Below are positions 61,958-64,000 of a DNA stretch of 64,000 nucleotides, piece after piece. The DNA lies in the NCBI GenBank assembly GCA_036852015.1, contig JAANDG010000331.1:99196-163195 (forward strand), written 5' to 3'. Origin of the DNA: Pelodera strongyloides. Lineage: Eukaryota; Nematoda; Chromadorea; Rhabditida; Rhabditidae. Position 1 is the stretch's first letter; each line of letters starts with the position of its first letter. The notes below the pieces were generated by a model, which saw only the letters and a list, made by a program, of their open reading frames with translations, had not been told where the DNA came from and searched no databases. Made by a program: the position numbers and the translations under genes.

Positions 61958-62271
61958 TGTAAGTGATGAGAAGTTGCAAGTGATTAATTGTTTTGTACTT
62001 AGGTGTGTGGTGTGTGTGTGTGTTATTTTTATAGTTAGCCGTTCTTAGATTAATTGCACTTCTCTCTATCTTATGTTGTTTACTAACACATACTCCTACT
62101 AACATCAGTTGTGTGTGTGCATTGACCAAGAGCGCTAGCTCTTGGCCATGGTCCAAGGATAAAGAATAATGGCTATATATTCTCTGTGTATTATTCTACA
62201 ACACGCAATATACAGAGTTATATTTTAATAGAATGGCTAGCGGCGGGGCCGGCCGCTAGCTGAGTTCTACA
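61958..62271 (+). repeat. LTR3
   Basis: 314 bp, identical to LTR1 as far as I can read. It is preceded by a purine-rich GAGAGAGGGCGA (61946-61957), the probable polypurine tract, and before that a perfect AAGAGCTGG...CCAGCTCTT stem. Confidence 0.93.
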
Positions 62272-62275
62272 AGCC

Positions 62276-63184
62276 AAAAAGCGCGTGGTTCATTTATTCA
62301 GACAAACAAAATGCGCGTGCAGAAGTTACAACGACGAGACTCAACCTAGACTTTTATTGTTTTGTGAAGCACATACTGTCGAACGGAATTCCCTAACTTA
62401 TATGCAATGCCAAAGACGTCTGTTTTTTGTTTACAAGTACCGTAGGAAATAATAAAATAACATAAAATCGTGCGTGTTAAAACTTGCGGCGAGCGCACGT
62501 CTGTTCGCCCCGCCTTTTCGGTTCCACCAAACCACCACCCGTGATGAGCCAGCCAACTGTGATGAGGTTGATTGAGTCGAACGTGTATTTGTGATCATTT
62601 TGGGAAGTGGCGGCGGTGTTCTGCGTCATTCTGGGTTGGCCAAATCAAGGTGGTTTTGCGAAATGGAGCAGGAGGAAACGCTGGCAATTCAGAAATTGAG
62701 TTGTCTAGTACAGATTTAGCCCGGATCGCCTGTCATTACTGTTTATGCACTCCACTTGGGCGTACGTAAAGTGCGAATTCACTTGTACGTGCGCCCTGCT
62801 TTCTCCATATCTTCTTTTTTAATGAACCAAAAGTCATTTGTGTAATCTGTTTTATGAATATGAATGCTGCATTCAGTAGAAACCGAAGTAAACCGGGAAA
62901 ATATCAACAAATAACAAAAATCGCATAACAACGCCGACAATGATATGATAACTAGTAGGCTTACTTCCGTGCTTTGGTTTCTGCTGAATTATTCATTGTG
63001 CATCCCTGTCGCAGTTGTCAACATTTTTCACTACATTGGTTATTCATAGCATAACTTGTTATTTCATATTAAATTGCGTTGTTTCATTGCTCTCCATTAT
63101 CTTTTTTTTTGACTGGTTACAACATTGTACTGTTTTTGTTTTCAGCTAACGTTAGTTCGACTACTCGACGGATTTTCTTTTGCC
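62276..63184 (+). promoter_or_regulatory. Upstream region and 5' UTR of the CNOT4 gene
   Basis: AT-rich with a GC-richer patch at 62480-62680. A TTTTCAG acceptor at about 63145 precedes the 5' UTR segment that carries the ATG at 63185. No gene is seen in the 62276-63100 stretch. Confidence 0.4.
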
Positions 63185-64000
63185 ATGTCGTGCAGCAGCG
63201 ATGATCAATCGGACAAGGAGGTTGGCTATGGTTTCTTTCTTTCGGAAACTATATTTTTTGTTGCATTCTGTGAAAACTATCTCAGCGGGAAACCATCATT
63301 CTGTGTAGAATAACAATGTGTACCCTTTCTGAATTACTCGCTGCTAGTTTATGGCGATAGGAGTTTAACAACAAAAAGAGGTGAAATTGTCCTTCATAAT
63401 GCAAGTGGTTGATTGATTAGTCGAAACCAATTTTTGTACTGTTTCGCTTTCACATACGTGCATCCACCCGAAGAAAAGGTACACATTGTTGTGTTGTGGC
63501 TCCAGGGCTCTGTTCATACCGTGATGCCATGTTCTATATTGCTTGCCATATCATTTCCAAATGTTTCAGTGCCCTCTTTGTATGGAGGCGTTTGAAATCG
63601 ATGACGTCAACTTTTATCCTTGCAAGTGCGAGTATCAAGTGAGTACCACATCTATTGGAAAGATTTGGGGCGGTTATCAAAGATTATCCGTAATACAATA
63701 GGCATAGCCAGAGAACGTGCAGTTGTTCCGAATAAGTTGTTGCTTGTTGCCTGCGTTAGTTATGTTATGGACCGCTGAGCTGTGTGGCCTCCGCCTCTCA
63801 GGCTGTAAATTTATTTTTCTGAGTGATCAGATAATTCTAATCCTTTTTTTTTTTAGATTTGTCGCTTCTGCTGGCATAGGATTCGAACGGATGAAAACGG
63901 TTTATGCCCTGCGTGCAGGTATGTCAGCTCTTTGCTAAGCCGGTTGACCCCCAACCTTTTGGAATTTATTATCCCCTAATTTATGTGTTTATGACGTAGT
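63185..64000 (+). CDS. ntl-4: CNOT4/NOT4 RING-finger E3 ligase, N-terminal exons (truncated by window end)
   Basis: Exons 63185-63220 (MSCSSDDQSDKE), 63570-63638 (CPLCMEAFEIDDVNFYPCKC in part) and 63857-63918 (ICRFCWHRIRTDENGLCPAC) join in phase and give the complete C4C4 RING of NOT4, almost identical to the human sequence. The protein is the ubiquitin ligase of the CCR4-NOT complex and acts in mRNA decay and ribosome-associated quality control. The RRM and C-terminal parts lie outside the window. The short acidic N-terminus before the RING is normal for the family. Confidence 0.96.

Larger units (their letters stand above)
58639..62271 (+). mobile_element. Composite LTR retrotransposon with three LTRs
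   Basis: Order: LTR1 (58639-58952), internal A (58953-60699), LTR2 (60700-61018), internal B (61019-61957), LTR3 (61958-62271). LTRs run TGTAAGTGATGAGAAG to GAGTTCTACA. A primer-binding site TGGCGACCGCGG follows LTR1 and LTR2 immediately, consistent with an Arg-type tRNA primer. The whole unit is bounded by AGCC (58635-58638 and 62272-62275), a 4-bp target duplication. LTR1 and LTR3 look identical over 314 bp, so insertion was recent; LTR2 differs at many sites. No gag, protease, RT or integrase frame is present, so it depends on another element. Confidence 0.9.

Overview
The window is nuclear DNA of a nematode. The evidence is: spliced genes with short introns and TTTCAG-type acceptors, some lying directly in front of a start codon as expected for spliced-leader trans-splicing; two major sperm protein genes; and an LC3 homologue closest to C. 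elegans LGG-2. Large introns and intergenic stretches packed with palindromic mini-transposons suggest a clade V parasite of the strongylid type rather than Caenorhabditis. That placement is inference.

Layout. 0.07-1.8 kb: three exons of an unrecognised minus-strand gene that runs off the left edge. 1.8-6.4 kb: a 17-bp tandem array abutting a two-ORF LINE. 6.4-9 kb: palindromic repeats. 9-10.5 kb: unrecognised minus-strand gene. 12.1-13.4 kb: small two-exon gene, possibly complex I subunit NDUFB1. 15.7-17.9 kb: lgg-2 (minus). 18.6-21.5 kb: fic-1 (plus), head to head with lgg-2. 21.6-22.5 kb: fold-back element with an 8-bp target duplication. 23.0-31.6 kb: minisatellite of about 61-bp units that each encode a hairpin. 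32.2-36.5 kb: seryl-tRNA synthetase (minus). 37.7-42.5 kb: uba-4/MOCS3 (plus). 43.0-43.5 and 47.6-48.1 kb: two divergent msp genes with tRNA-like sequence, GC-rich palindromes and a LINE remnant between them. 49.4-54.0 kb: CortBP2-domain coiled-coil gene (plus). 55.0-56.8 kb: NIPA/ZC3HC1-like zinc-finger gene (minus). 57.9-58.2 kb: tRNA-derived SINE. 58.6-62.3 kb: LTR element with three LTRs. 63.2 kb to the end: first exons of the CNOT4 homologue.

The genes are unrelated housekeeping, autophagy, ER-stress, tRNA-modification and sperm genes; no operon is evident. From memory, C. elegans lgg-2, fic-1, sars-1, uba-4 and ntl-4 all lie on chromosome IV, so the window looks like a piece of that ancestral linkage group. 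Exon joins for lgg-2, fic-1, sars-1, uba-4, msp, the CortBP2 gene and the NIPA-like gene were derived by hand; reading phase closes through every intron. Coordinates may be off by a base or two. The most unusual content is repetitive: the hairpin minisatellite, the triple-LTR composite with structure-conserving changes, the 17-bp monomers in front of the LINE, and nested mini-transposons around uba-4.
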